From assembly GCA_009760855.2 (NCBI GenBank), contig WPIO01000105.1:124001-188000 (forward strand): 64,000 nucleotides of DNA. The letters run 5' to 3'. The position numbers and the translations under genes are program-made. Of the stretch, positions 51,208-62,459 are shown one piece after another (within the stretch, counting starts at the first letter, position 1; each line of letters opens with the position of its first letter). The notes beneath the pieces are model-generated. The model was not told the DNA's origin and made no database searches. It was given only the letters and a program-made list of their open reading frames with translations. Source of the DNA: Cristatella mucedo. Taxonomy: Eukaryota > Bryozoa > Phylactolaemata > Cristatellidae.

Positions 51208-52812
51208 AGACCAAGAGAACTTAAGCAACTACCGCCCAGTCTCCCTTCTACCATTCCTATCAAAGACACTGGAACGGGTCGTGGCAGACCAGCTGAACTC
51301 GTATATCGAAACCTCACACCTTGCTAGTAAGTTCCAGTCTGGCTTTAGAGCTAATCACTCCACAGAGTCAGCATTGCTTCGGGTATACAACGACCTACTT
51401 AGGAATGCAGACATGGGTAGAGTGTCTCTTCTTGTTTTGCTCGATCTTTCGGCAGCTTTTGATACCATCGATCACAAAGTACTTCTAGAGCGCCTCTCAT
51501 CTCGCCTGGGCATCACTGGCACTGCTCTGCAGTGGTTCAGGTCCTATCTCAGTGGGAGACTCCAGAGTGTTGACGTGAATGGACAAAGATCATCTGAAGT
51601 ACCTCTAAAATATGGGGTACCTCAGGGCTCTGTGATAGGTCCGGTTCTTTTCACAGTTTATACTCTCCCTCTTGCTGATGTGATTGCCAAGCACAACCTA
51701 GGCTTTCACTTCTATGCGGATGACACTCAGTTGCACCTTTGCTTTGATCCCTCCCAGCATTCGAGCACCTCAAATTCTCTAAACTCACTTGCTGCATGCA
51801 TTGACTACATCCGCACATGGATGGCAGCAAATTTTCTAAAACTATACGATGATAAAACTAACTTATTAGTTATGGGCAAACCGAGTGTGATTCAGAGGTT
51901 GGAAAGGCTATCTCTCAAAATTGGCTCTGCCAGCATATCTTCTGTCGAATCAGCTCAAAATCTAGGTGTCATATTCCAAAGCGACCTCTCGTTAGACGAC
52001 CATATCAGCTCCACAGTCAAATCCGCCTTTTTTCAGCTTCATAACATTGCTAAAATTCGGGCTTGTTTAGATAAAGATACCACGTCCAAGTTGGTCCATG
52101 CATTTGTGACATCCCGTCTCGACTTCTGCAACTCACTGCTTACTGGCCTACCAGCATGTGCGATCAGGCGATTGCAGCTGGTGCAAAACTCTGCAGCTAG
52201 GCTTGTCTGTCGTGAGCGTTGCAGTTGCCACATTACTCCACTTCTCGCCGACCTGCACTGGTTACCAGTCAAGCAACGGATTGACTTCAAGGTTTTGTCG
52301 CTCACTTTTAGGTCTCTTCATTCTATGGCTCCAGCCTATCTTTCAGAGATACTACCCCATCAGGCAAAGCATCGTACCACTCGCTTTTCGGAATCCAACA
52401 GTCTAGAAATACCTCGTACAAACCTTAAATCCTTTGGAGACCGTGCATTTAGCTCGTATGCTCCCACAGCCTGGAACTCCCTCCCGACCTGCATCAGAAC
52501 ATCCCATGACCTGACCACATTTAAAAGAAACTTAAAAACATACCTATTTAGGACAGCATTTAGTGGGTCCTTGTGATTCGTCCTCGATGTGCTTATGCGT
52601 GCTGACACTGTTCATGCTGCCACTAACCACATTTGCATGCTGACCCAGTGCATGTAACCCCTAACCATGTTATTCATTTTGTTTGTTTTTCAAGCATGAT
52701 TTTACTTACTATTCTATTGCGTATCACTTTGCAGCAAATGTAAAGCGCCTAGAAAGAGATTAAGTTCTCTGAGGGCGCTTTATCAAGTGCAATATTATTA
52801 TTATTATTATTA
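51208..52812 (+). mobile_element. LINE B, best preserved copy (reverse transcriptase ORF open)
   Basis: An open frame of 465 codons runs to 52576; its LINE part starts at LDQENLSNYRPVSLLPFLSK. All reverse-transcriptase landmarks are intact in one frame: ERVVADQLNSY, FQSGFRANHSTESALL, LLVLLDLSAAFDTIDH, GVPQGSVIGPVLFTVYTLPL and the catalytic FYADDTQLHLC, then the C-terminal region LDFCNSLLTGLP..LHWLPVKQRIDF and AWNSLPTC. The endonuclease part is missing (5' truncation). The 3' region ends with the hairpin at 52740-52790 and (ATT)n. The L2/CR1 superfamily is the best fit. It is likely the most recent insertion here. Confidence 0.93.
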
Positions 52813-52974
52813 ATACAAATCTCTACTAATTAAAGTGAGAAAGTCCGTCCTTCCGGCAAGCATGGCGCAATTCTGCCAAGCGGCAAGATGGCGAAGCGAT
52901 TTCTTCCGGGACGGAACTACTATGACTCAGCTAAGAGTCCCAGGCAGTGAGCTGCTCGTGATTTATTATGAGGT

Positions 52975-53125
52975 TTATTTATATGGTGGCAGAAGAGCAT
53001 TAACGACTATCGACACCCCACTTGTGGGAAATAAAGAACCACTGAAAAGATTGCCCACTGCAAGACCTGAACCCACGACATGGGTCGGAGTGAGCTAGCA
53101 CCATACCCCTGGCCTGAGACCCAGG
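52975..53125 (-). mobile_element. SINE B copy
   Basis: GGTGGCAGAAGAGCATTAAC, ACTATCGACACCCCACTTGT, then GAACCCACGACATGGGTCGG, the reverse of the tRNA-like head. Confidence 0.7.
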
Positions 53126-53429
53126 CCTTACCCCTCATGTGTTAGCTTGAGATAGCTCGATGTGCTCGATCGGATGCTAAAGTCTTTTTTCTGGGTTCCT
53201 GGGGCCAGGCACATTGATCCACTCGGTGGCTTTTGGGACAGCTGCTATAGCTTACAGCTTCACAGGGTGCAGGCGGCTGGCCACAGAAATGTCTTTCAAG
53301 CTGAAGTATCATTGCCAGCTGCTAACAACTGACGGAATTGGAAACTCGGGTCTTAGTCAAGCAGTAACCTGCTTGCTCTTCACGATCGGGGGGGGGGAGG
53401 GTTGGGAGTACTTCAGTGAGCAATAAAGG

Positions 53430-53478
53430 ATTCCCTACGGCCAGCGGTGGTGAGGCTGTTGAATCAGCTAACCTTCAA
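53430..53478 (+). mobile_element. SINE B 3' scrap
   Basis: CCAGCGGTGGTGAGGCTGTT, GAATCAGCTAACCTTC matches the SINE B end with an internal deletion. Confidence 0.5.
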
Positions 53479-53794
53479 CTTGATAAGTTGTGAGTTTAGC
53501 TTTAAAGAGTAGGAGCTACTGACTTTAGCTAACTGGAGCTAGAGGGTCAAGTAGCTGCCAACAGCTCAGCTCAAACTTGCTAATGAGGGGAAGTAAGTTT
53601 GAAAGAAATAGATACAGTGGGGGAGCTATGATTTTTAGATAAGGATAAGCCATGCAGACTGTGATAAAGGCAGTCGAAATTGAAAGTCTTTTGTGTGACA
53701 CGTGAGCGGCAGATTCGCACTGATTAATAGTATGTGATGACCTCACCACTTATTACTGTGGGCATTTTTTCTCAACAGCCTAATAAAAATAGTG

Positions 53795-54830
53795 ATATAC
53801 ATTTGTACAGCATCCTCGGAGGACCCAGTCTCTTTCTACGGACTTTACATATGCTGTAAAGCAAACATGTCAATATGCTTAGGGATAACATGCACAGTGA
53901 CAGCACGTATAAGCACAGAAGGTCAATTTACTAGAACCCTAGCAAATAATGAGGAACAGGTGCATTTTGAGTACCTGTTTACATGTCGTCAAGTCAGGAA
54001 ATGTCTTAAGTCAGTCACTGTGAGTTCCAGGCTTGAGGAACGTACCAACATAAAGGAATTGCCTCCCATGGATTTGAGGTTTCTTTGAGACCTAGCTCAA
54101 CGACTTCAGTCAGAAGAGCTGGCGGTACACTGCCTTGCACGCAAGGAAAGTAGTTCGAATAGGTAGGCCGGATCAAAAGAATGAAGATACCGAAAAGAAA
54201 GTGAGATAATGTTGAATTCGATATGTTGCTTGAAGAGGAGCCAGTGCTAGTCGGTGAGAAGTGGCACAATCTAATTCATGCCATGCTCACGGAAAACACG
54301 CCTGGCTACAGAGTTTTGCACCAGCTCCAGCACCTAATTGCATAGGCCGGCCGACCTGCAAGTCGTGAGTTACAGAAGCCGAGAAGGGATATACCAAATG
54401 CATGAACCAACCTGGACGTGGTTTCTCTTTCTAAGCCGGTACACATTTTTTTTAGGGTTATGTAGCTGAAACTATGACGGATTTGACTGAGTAGCTGAAA
54501 AGGTTGTCTAGTGAAAAGTAACTTTAGAACAGGACGTCCAGATTTTGTGCTGAGGCTACAAGAGATTTGCTGGCTGATCCGGTTTCGAGGGATGTGCTTT
54601 CCAATTTCTGAGCAATACTAGGTTTGCCCACTACTAGAAAGTTCATTTTATCATCATTTAATTTGAGAAAGTTTGCTGCCACCCGATTGTGAATACCCAG
54701 AATATATGCATCAAGGGAGTTGAGAGACTTTGTCATTCTGGAATTGTCGTTCTGGGAAGCAGGGAAGGAAGGATCAAACTGCATTTGACTTGCATGGAAA
54801 TAAGAGCCTTGACTGTGCTTGCCGATTAGA
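53795..54830 (-). mobile_element. LINE B copy, old
   Basis: The 3' hairpin is diverged (CTCGGAGGACCCAGTCTCTT). The - strand then reads through reverse-transcriptase fragments (AQNLDVLF, ANFLKLNDDKMNFLVVGKPS). Divergent from the main LINE B copies; perhaps a separate subfamily. Confidence 0.75.
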
Positions 54831-55624
54831 TCGTTAAGAGTGGGGCATAATTTGTGAAAAGAAGTGGACCAACCGCCGAACGCTGTGATACCCCCACTTT
54901 AGAGACAGCTCGCTTGACTGTTTACATACAAAAGCTGTGCGTCGTCGAGGCAGTCCGAGCCCGTAGCCTCGTGCCTCGGCTCGACCGGACTGTGCCAGCA
55001 TGACTGCAGGATCAGGAAGCTTCCTGACGTTCTTCACTGACGAGTTCGAATATATTTCTTTACAGAAGTTGCAAGGCTGCTGTCGCCCGAGACCAGTTGT
55101 TTCACGAGGAGTGATGCTACTGGCTGGAGCTGTCATTGTGCAAATGCTGCTACGAGCTCTCCACTGAGTCCCAGACCGTGCCAAACCAAATACGTTGGCC
55201 TATTCTACACTGTCCCCCGAGGTGTTAGCAAGGTGACGAACGGTGGTACTAGAGGGCGCCGGGCAGCCCGACTAGAAGACTTGTAACTTAGCAAACATCT
55301 GCTTCCTCCCTACTCTGCTGGGATTCTGTGAAGTTCGGGACTAGTTCGCCGGCAAATTGCATTCAGCAAAACTAATGGGCACCGAATACAACAGTTGACT
55401 ATGGTGGGCCGGCTAGTAGGGGGTTATGCACCGGGGCAAGCACCTAAAGTTGCTCAAAAAGGTCCTACCTATTGCAGATAAAAGAACTCTCAAAATCGCG
55501 GTACATCCGGTGGATATTGGGGTGTGCCCGCAGTCGCGGGTGATGGTTCACAACCTGAAGGCAAAGCCCTACAGTCCAGCAAGGTACTAGCTACTATCTG
55601 AATAGCCACAGGAACGCAGCTTAA

Positions 55625-55778
55625 AAATAAATATAAGTCATTCGTATAGCGCCCTAAGAGAACTTGATCTCTATTCAGGCGTTTCCCATGTGCCACGAGG
55701 CTCAAGCCCACGGCCTAGGGCCAGACCTTGATCGGGGCGAGCGCCTCAACCACTGCCCCAAACCAGCTCGGCATTCAG
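55625..55778 (-). mobile_element. SINE A copy
   Basis: ATAGCGCCCTAAGAGAACTT, GATCTCTATTCAGGCGTTTC, then the tRNA-like head in reverse (GAGGCTCAAGCCCACGGCCT, AACCACTGCCCCAAACCAGC). Confidence 0.8.
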
Positions 55779-55904
55779 TCAAAGTTAGACTTATCTTTCG
55801 CCTTCGGAGGTTCGCTCTCTAGCCTCTCTCAATGGGTAGTCTCTGGCTTGAGCTGCACACTGAAACTTGTGCAGTTGTTTTATTCTCTTGGACCCAACTA
55901 TTGG

Positions 55905-56015
55905 TCACCATTCTTAGGTTTGCATTTCACTTTACAGCAAATGTAAAGCGCCTAGAGAGTGATTAAGTTCTCTGAGGGCGCTTTATCAAGAGAATTATTA
56001 TTATTATTATTAGGT
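55905..56015 (+). mobile_element. LINE B 3' tail
   Basis: TTGCATTTCACTTTACAGCA, GTAAAGCGCCTAGAGAGTGA, TTAAGTTCTCTGAGGGCGCT, then (ATT)n. Confidence 0.82.
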
Positions 56016-56019
56016 TCAT

Positions 56020-57925
56020 CTATTGATTTGCTTGACACCCTCGGTTGATAGCATTCTTGAACTTGCCTACTAGTCCAGCATCCTGGCTAGAGTATCGCAT
56101 TAGTCGGCCTACTGAACAGTTCTCGTCTTCTGTCAACAGGGTAACTTTTGGCTTAAAGGTTATTTTCGGACCTTAACAGGTCTACCAGTCAGATGAACTC
56201 CATCGAAAGCTACGCCTTGACTAATGGGTCCCATTGGATCTGCATGGCTAGATTCACACCTGCTACTCGAGGCGCTTAAAGTGAGGAGTTAACATCGACT
56301 GAAGAAAGATGCCCGCGATCCTAGCTATCAATGAGAGCTGTTCTTTTGCAGAATGGGTGGGTGGGGGGAGAGCAGTTGCTACCTGTCCCTCTCGGCTCGG
56401 CCACAGGGTAGTAGATAGATGGACAGACAGAGCGCCGGGACGGGAGAGGAGTGGGACGACACGGGTGAATGAGCGAATAGATCGATAGATAGGCAGACAG
56501 ACAGGCAGAGTCAGAAGGCAGGAAGAGACAGACAGACATGGAGGGAGAGAGGGACGGAGGGAGAGAGAGATGAAGTAAGAAACAAAGGTAGAGAAACCGA
56601 CATTAGTCCAGCCAGCTTCCGGCTGTCCATTCGAGTCCAGGGTTCACAGCTGCCTTGTCACAGGCGCGGCAGGTGTCTTGCAGCTCAAAAGCAAGACTGC
56701 CGTGCTCTCTTCAGAAGTGCCTGGGCGCTTAGCTAGAGACACGTGCTTCTGTTTTTGTGTGTACGTCGGTCTAATTACTGAATCTCGGCAGGTGCATGTA
56801 CTTGCCTGTTTTGTTTAATCTTGTGTGACGTGGGCCAACCGAAGCTACAAGCTACTTTTGGCTGGTCCATTACCCGGTGCTTATAGTCACGTGTTCACTG
56901 TCTTCAAGCATCTGTGACTAACCGATGGAATTGCCGACGACCGAGTTAGCAATAATTCCCTTGAGAAAAACAGATGAACTTGCAGCCTTCGGAAAGAAAA
57001 AAGCTAAGGTCCTGCTCAAAAGACGAATACTGTAAGTATTTATGCTATGAACTTGAGACTAGTTGGCTTACTGTAACTTTTCCAGACATCCTAATCTCAG
57101 TGTGCCCTCCCTATTCAGCAAATGCGAGGATGATAGACTATCTCAAGTCCTCGCATGTTTCATTAGAATTCATCAACAACCCAAGCAGGGTCTTCGAATG
57201 ATTACCCAACACTTGTTGATTTATAGTGAGTTTTTAATTGCGAAAAACGATAAAGCACCAAGAGTGCTGTAGAAATGTCAGATTTTGTATTTTCATCCTG
57301 CGTGCAGACTTGGTGCTGCCGATTCAGATGTGTAATTAGAGCTGTGCCTATAATTGCCGGTAGGTGTGACATTTACCATCGTCAACGAATACCCGGCTTC
57401 GAGCAGACAACTTAAAGTGCCTTCGTGCAATTGGTCAAGAAGGAGGTCTCTCGAGAATACTCCACAAATTCTTTCTGATTAGGCCCTCTCCCTCCCCAAA
57501 GTACTTATCGGCTTCGCTAGGCAGAAGGCCGAGTGCACTGCTTTTACGATTCTTAAAGTGAAGCAAACTCGATCACGTCGGCATTTCCTCCATCAGGCTA
57601 AACTTTGGCAAAACATTTTCTGCAAGCAAAGAGACACGAAGAAAGTGATACACAGGCGGTGTGCATTTAATTGTTATTTCACTGCCAGGTGGTGTTTCAG
57701 CAAACTCTGGAATTTCGGTGCGATGGGTAAGGTTTACTGGTGAATACAAGTTCCGCGGATGTCATTTTAATATAAGCTTACAACACGAGGCCTTGATGCA
57801 CAAGTAGAGCCGGTTAGTCAAGCGGCAGCGCATAGCAGGCAGCAAATAGCGAACTTCCCGCCGCCCTTGTCTCGCTTCTCGCGCGTGATGGCATCGCCGT
57901 GTCAGACGAGTGAGTACTGTCGAAG
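56020..57925. other. No gene recognised; GACA/GA-rich patch
   Basis: A purine-rich GACAGACAGGCAGA / GGGAGAGAGA patch lies at 56400-56590. The rest has short frames only, with no domain or splice context. Confidence 0.35.
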
Positions 57926-57926
57926 C

Positions 57927-57930
<4 letters not shown>

Positions 57931-58017
<87 letters not shown>
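57931..58017. repeat. (TA)n microsatellite
   Basis: About 86 bp of pure AT dinucleotides. Confidence 0.97.
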
Positions 58018-58018
<1 letters not shown>

Positions 58019-58261
58019 TGTCTCGGCTGTAGCTAGCTTGCTTGACTAAAGCCAAGTAAGCACTCACGAAGTCGTGCAGGGTGTGAGATGCAGCGAAAAG
58101 GCTCCGATGAGGCTATTTGGTGCGGCTTGATTAGCTGGTCGCAATGCTGATTCAGCCAACACAGGGATGCCCAGAGAGCCGTACAGTCGTTGTAGTCTAT
58201 CCGAATAGTAGTCGTCCGAATTGCTAGGATGGATGCCCAGCGATATCTTTTTATTTAACTA

Positions 58262-58440
58262 CTAATCTAGAGTCAAAGAAAAGTGGATGGCAGCCGATCC
58301 AGCAGTCTCATATCTATAGCAACAGAAGAGCTTTAGCAGCCGTCACCCAACTCGCAGGAGGCAATATGGCATTGTCTGCTGTCAAGAGTCAAACCCACGA
58401 CCAGGGTCATAAAGTTTGAGCACCTTAAACCTCAACTAAG
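58262..58440 (-). mobile_element. SINE B copy
   Basis: ATAGCAACAGAAGAGCTTTA, GCCGTCACCCAACTCGCAGG, GTCAAACCCACGACCAGGGT, CATAAAGTTTGAGCACCTTA: the reverse complement of SINE B, with a slightly longer middle. Confidence 0.7.
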
Positions 58441-58482
58441 ACCTACCGAAGATGACACTATGCATGCACCAACGCCCGAACA

Positions 58483-58600
58483 CGCACACGCACACGCACA
58501 CACACGCACGCACGAATGCACACACACACACACACGCACGCACGCACACACACACACACACACACACGCACACAAGCGCGCGCATTCAAGCTCAAGCACG
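58483..58600. repeat. (CA)n microsatellite, interrupted
   Basis: CACACACGCACGCACG and pure CACA runs. Thr-His frames across it are artefacts. Confidence 0.95.
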
Positions 58601-59139
58601 AGCGAACTGCTCACGCGTGTTGTCTCACACGAGCGAGAGCTCTCGCCCAATTGCACACACTCACAAAGGTCGTGTTCACGAACACACACTCAGCATCTCA
58701 CATCCACTGTATTCCTCGGTCCTTTCTCACTCTAAATCCCAGTCTCAATCTCCCTGTCTCTCTGTATCTGTCAGCCCGGCTCTCCGCGTTTCTCTTTCTG
58801 GCCGTTTATCTCTCTCGCGGGCTCTTTCCACTGGGTCCATACCTTCTCCCTGCACCTGCGGCCCATCCTCAGTCGCTTCGTGGTTTCTGCGGCCGTAACT
58901 GTTTAGCTTATAATCCTCAAGGTTGTTTTGAATAGTTCCAATCAATTTATCTTTTGAAAAGAAAGAAGAATAGCTATTGACAAGTTTCTCCTCCAGCAAG
59001 CACGTTGGCTATTGAACTAGCATGCACAAAGGGTTGCTTTGTTGAGTAAATCAAATGTAAATATTTTGCTTTCACCGTTGGCAGCAAGCTGCAAGCACCC
59101 AGTGTACCAGTGTACCAGTGTGTTGGGCAGGATTAAAAT

Positions 59140-59365
59140 GTAGACAAAATAAGAGAGATAGAGAGCTATAGAGGAGAGAGCATGATAAAGAGAGAATGAG
59201 AGAAGAGAACAGAGAAGAAGCGGTGAAGGAGATGGAAAGAGAGATTAAAAGAGAGAGTGAGAGAGGAAGAGATGAAGGAAAGAGATAGGGATGAAGGAGA
59301 GAGAAAAATATGAGGGAGAGAGAGAGATGAAGAAGAGAGGAAGAGATGAAGGAAGAGGAGGAAGC
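59140..59365. repeat. Purine-rich GA low-complexity stretch
   Basis: AGAGAGAGAGATGAAGGA-like units on the + strand, pyrimidine-rich on the other. Confidence 0.85.
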
Positions 59366-59394
59366 CACTTTTTAGACAGGTAAGATATAAGAGG

Positions 59395-59560
59395 AGGCGA
59401 TAGCCCCGGAGGTAAGGTGCTCGCTCTCCGCGACCGAGGTCGTGGGTTCGAATCCTGCAGTGGGCGTTCCTATATTGCCAGCTGCAAGCTGTGGTGATAG
59501 CCGTTAATGCTCTTTTGCCGCTATGCAAGTGAGGCTGTTAAATTAGATAATATGGAAATA
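59395..59560 (+). mobile_element. SINE B copy
   Basis: The head has GCGATAGCCCCGGAGGTAAG and a B box GGGTTCGAATCC. The body is CTATATTGCCAGCTGCAAGC, GATAGCCGTTAATGCTCTTT, ending GCTGTTAAATTAGATAATAT. A (GA)n tract follows, as at 35.2 kb. Confidence 0.8.
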
Positions 59561-59564
59561 GGAT

Positions 59565-59605
59565 AGAGAGAGAGCTAAAGGGGAGAGAGAGAGAGAGAGC
59601 GTGAG

Positions 59606-59678
<73 letters not shown>

Positions 59679-59700
59679 TAAGAGACAGAGAGGAGAGACG
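59565..59700. repeat. (GA)n microsatellite
   Basis: A pure GA run with flanking GAGC and GAGGAG variants, directly after a SINE B end. Confidence 0.95.
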
Positions 59701-60179
59701 GGGAGGCAAGAGAAATGGGTAGAGAGACAGGGAATTAACAATAAATAAATAAAGAAGGCATTGAAAAGAAGTGTGAAAGAACCAACTGGTAAATCAGCGG
59801 TGACAGAAGGCAGTAATAGTGGGGACAGGAGGCAGAGGTAGGAATAGTTCCGAAAATGGCACTTCACTACATGACCACGCCAGCTCTAAAGTCACATCAA
59901 ACTACTTTAAGAGCTGTGTGGCATTTACTGAATTCGGAGTTTCTCAGATAGAGGTGCCGCAGCCTAGCGCGACCTTGCAGACACCTGTCACTCACTGCAG
60001 TGTTTGCAGGTCTTACACGCCCGTGCCGTGGGACGCACCTACAGTCGACGCCGAACTCTGCAGATATCTATGGCACGTCTGTCGTGACAATCGAAATCGC
60101 CATATATATAGCACCATACATATGGCGCCTCTTCTCACCTGCACACGCGGACTCCTGATCAAGCGGAGTATCAGCTTTA

Positions 60180-60275
60180 ATAATAAAACACTTGATAAAG
60201 CGCTCTCGGAGAGCTCAGTCTCTTTCGGGGCGCCTTACATTTGCTGCAAAGGAAGCACGATTCAAGGTTGTGTCA
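60180..60275 (-). mobile_element. LINE B 3' tail
   Basis: AATAATAAAACACTTGATAA, AGCGCTCTCGGAGAGCTCAG, TCTCTTTCGGGGCGCCTTAC: the reverse complement of the LINE B end. Confidence 0.78.
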
Positions 60276-60277
60276 CC

Positions 60278-60660
60278 CACTTGTAGGTCCCTCCATTGTC
60301 TCTCCATCGTACCTATGTGAAATATTTCAGCTTTACTGACTCAAGTAGTTATGCTGTGCCTCTAACCGACCTCAAAGCCTTTGCAGACCGTTCATCAGTT
60401 CCCAAGCTCCCAAAGCCTGGAGCCCACAACCGACGGAGGTCACGACATCCCCCGTTGACGCTATTTAAAAACGGAAGCTAGAACTCACCTGCCCTCACAC
60501 CATTTACTCCGTCTGTGAATAATTGTCTTGTATGTGCTTGTGCGTGGCTGTTATTGTGTGTTATCACTAACCAATTGACATTCTTCTTTTCCAGAAAATA
60601 TTTAAAGTTCCTAAAAAGTGATTAATTTTTTTAGGGTGCATACATATTTACGAGCATTAT
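60278..60660 (+). mobile_element. LINE B copy, old, 3' end
   Basis: Decayed reverse-transcriptase C terminus (LTDLKAFADRS, KLPKPGAHNRR) and a diverged hairpin (AAAAAGTGATTAATTTTTTT). It resembles the 53.8-kb copy more than the young ones. Confidence 0.6.
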
Positions 60661-60661
60661 T

Positions 60662-61220
60662 AGTGCTATAGACAGGACTGCACTCGCTGGAGAGGTTTGT
60701 GAATCCGTTTCTTCACTGAGAAAATTCAGCATGCATTTGATATTCACTCAGATTGCTGGCCCAATTCTGTAGAAGGTAGGGATAGGGGTAGACGGCAGGG
60801 AGTTGAAGGCAGGGGGAAAGCTCGATGTGCAGTTAAGATAACGTGCAGACTCCTATAACTCGACGACTGAGTCAATTGAAGTCTCAGTCATTCAGTCTTT
60901 TTTTAGTGAGGCCATTAGAACATCCCATATTGTAGAAACCGCACGTCTGGTCACTCTGCTGTTTGTACTTGGCCCGCTGTATGTAGGGTTGTTCCCTTGG
61001 CTACTGTCAGCTCGATAGCTACCGATTGTCAGGAACGCCTTAGTCGGTGCATTTCTTCCGGCACATGCCCAAGTTCCCGAGCAGCATTCGTGCGCGTTCG
61101 CTTTCAAAGCGGCCAGCCAGTTAGCTAGCTTACACGCCTACCTGCTACTTCCCGCCGACGGTACTCCTAGCTGTTGCTGAATGCAATTAGTTCGGTATTC
61201 GTCGTATCCGAAAGTACTAC
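60662..61220. other. No gene or element recognised
   Basis: Ordinary composition and short frames only. Confidence 0.35.
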
Positions 61221-61221
61221 G

Positions 61222-61282
61222 CTTTTAGAGAGATTGAGTTCTCTGAGGGCGCTTTATCAAGTGCATTATTATTATTATTATA
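61222..61282 (+). mobile_element. LINE B 3' tail
   Basis: TTTTAGAGAGATTGAGTTCT, CTGAGGGCGCTTTATCAAGT, GCATTATTATTATT. Confidence 0.8.
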
Positions 61283-61599
61283 AGCTTGAGGTTGATCTGC
61301 TGCCACGATTTATTGCTTATATATTCATCCGCAATTCATACGCCTAATATCCTCAAAATGAAAGTCACTCAGCTTTCACATTCGATTACGCACCCGACCC
61401 TTGAGTTCTTCCGGTCGGCTGTTCTACTCTAGACGCTAATTGATCCTCGACTTATTTCGTGCTTTAGTCCTCGTTCGAGGCAGCTCTCAGCAGCCGCCTC
61501 GCTGCAGGACCTATTTCTTAATAGGGCTTTTGCTGCGTATACAAAGCGGCTGGCTACAGTCTATGACCCGTATCTTCAGATATGTTGTGCACTCAATTT

Positions 61600-62085
61600 C
61601 ATTGACTGTACGGCAGACGTCGGGATGCAGTTTCAACCAGCGTCCACTGCACGCGTGCTCGCTCGCACGCTCGGTTCTCGCTCTTTGCCGGGCTGCCCCC
61701 CCCCGAGCTCTCACACCCTCCCTCTCTTCGGCGGCGGCATGCTTTCCCAAGTCAGCGTCGTCATCCAGCCCAACGAATCCCTCAGCTGTACGGATCAATC
61801 GAAGGCTCGACCTCGTCGGTCTGGCCTCCACCCACCCGTTAGCTTGACCTTCCGCTGGTCTGGCGCGGTACCGAGGGAGCTCGGATTCAGTTTGCCAAGA
61901 CCCGCGAATTAGCCACGACAGCCGCGGCGCGCTCCGAGCCGCTGGGAGCCAGGTGGAGCATTTTCTCGCAGAATTTCGCGCGGAATCTTGCGCGGCGTAA
62001 GAGCTGAGCAAGTCACCTGCACATACTGTGTATGCCCTTGGGCCAAAGACCAGCGCGGCATAGCTAACTACTCGGTGACTCGGTG
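61600..62085. promoter_or_regulatory. CpG-rich segment
   Basis: CG dinucleotides are frequent and GC content rises sharply compared with the flanks. Open frames exist on both strands (a 192-codon frame on -), but they look like GC-driven shadows. It may be part of the promoter region that continues at 62.45 kb. Confidence 0.35.
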
Positions 62086-62087
62086 TC

Positions 62088-62385
62088 AAGCACGGATTCT
62101 TAGACGCAGCGACAACTGCTCTCCTGCTGCCGACTGTGGCTCATCCTTTGAAGCGGTCCTGAGCTGCTACTTCCATGCTGCTCACTACCCTCAATTGCTC
62201 TCCTGACTCTGCTATGCTTCCCACTTTCTCTTTGTTGCGTGAGACGAAGTCTGTTGGCTACCGAATGCGTACCGAAAGCCGCTTAGGCTGTGAGTGCGCT
62301 ATACAAAACTCTCCTGCGAAGCACCCACATAGTCTCTGTGACTGTGTGGAGTTACAGACGGAAATACATTACGTTACATTACATT
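62088..62385 (+). mobile_element. LINE A 3' end
   Basis: CTCTCCTGCTGCCGACTGTG, TCTTTGTTGCGTGAGACGAA, GAGTGCGCTATACAAAACTC, ending ATTACGTTACATTACATT. The LINE B scrap at 62386-62434 follows directly. Confidence 0.85.
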
Positions 62386-62451
62386 TTGTTTGTTTATCGA
62401 GCATGATATTACTCACCATTCAATTGCATTTTCCGGGGGGGGGGGGGGGGG
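62386..62451 (+). mobile_element. LINE B 3' scrap ending in a poly-G run of 17
   Basis: TTTGTTTGTTTATCGAGCAT, ATTCAATTGCATTTTCC is LINE B 3' sequence cut off by G(17) at 62435-62451. The sequence beyond changes abruptly to GC-rich DNA. Confidence 0.65.
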
Positions 62452-62459
62452 CTGGTGTA

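Noticed and set aside
61511-62089. 192-codon frame on the - strand as a gene
   Set aside because: It lies in CpG-rich DNA with overlapping open frames on the other strand, has no domain, and its start region overlaps LINE A sequence at 62088.
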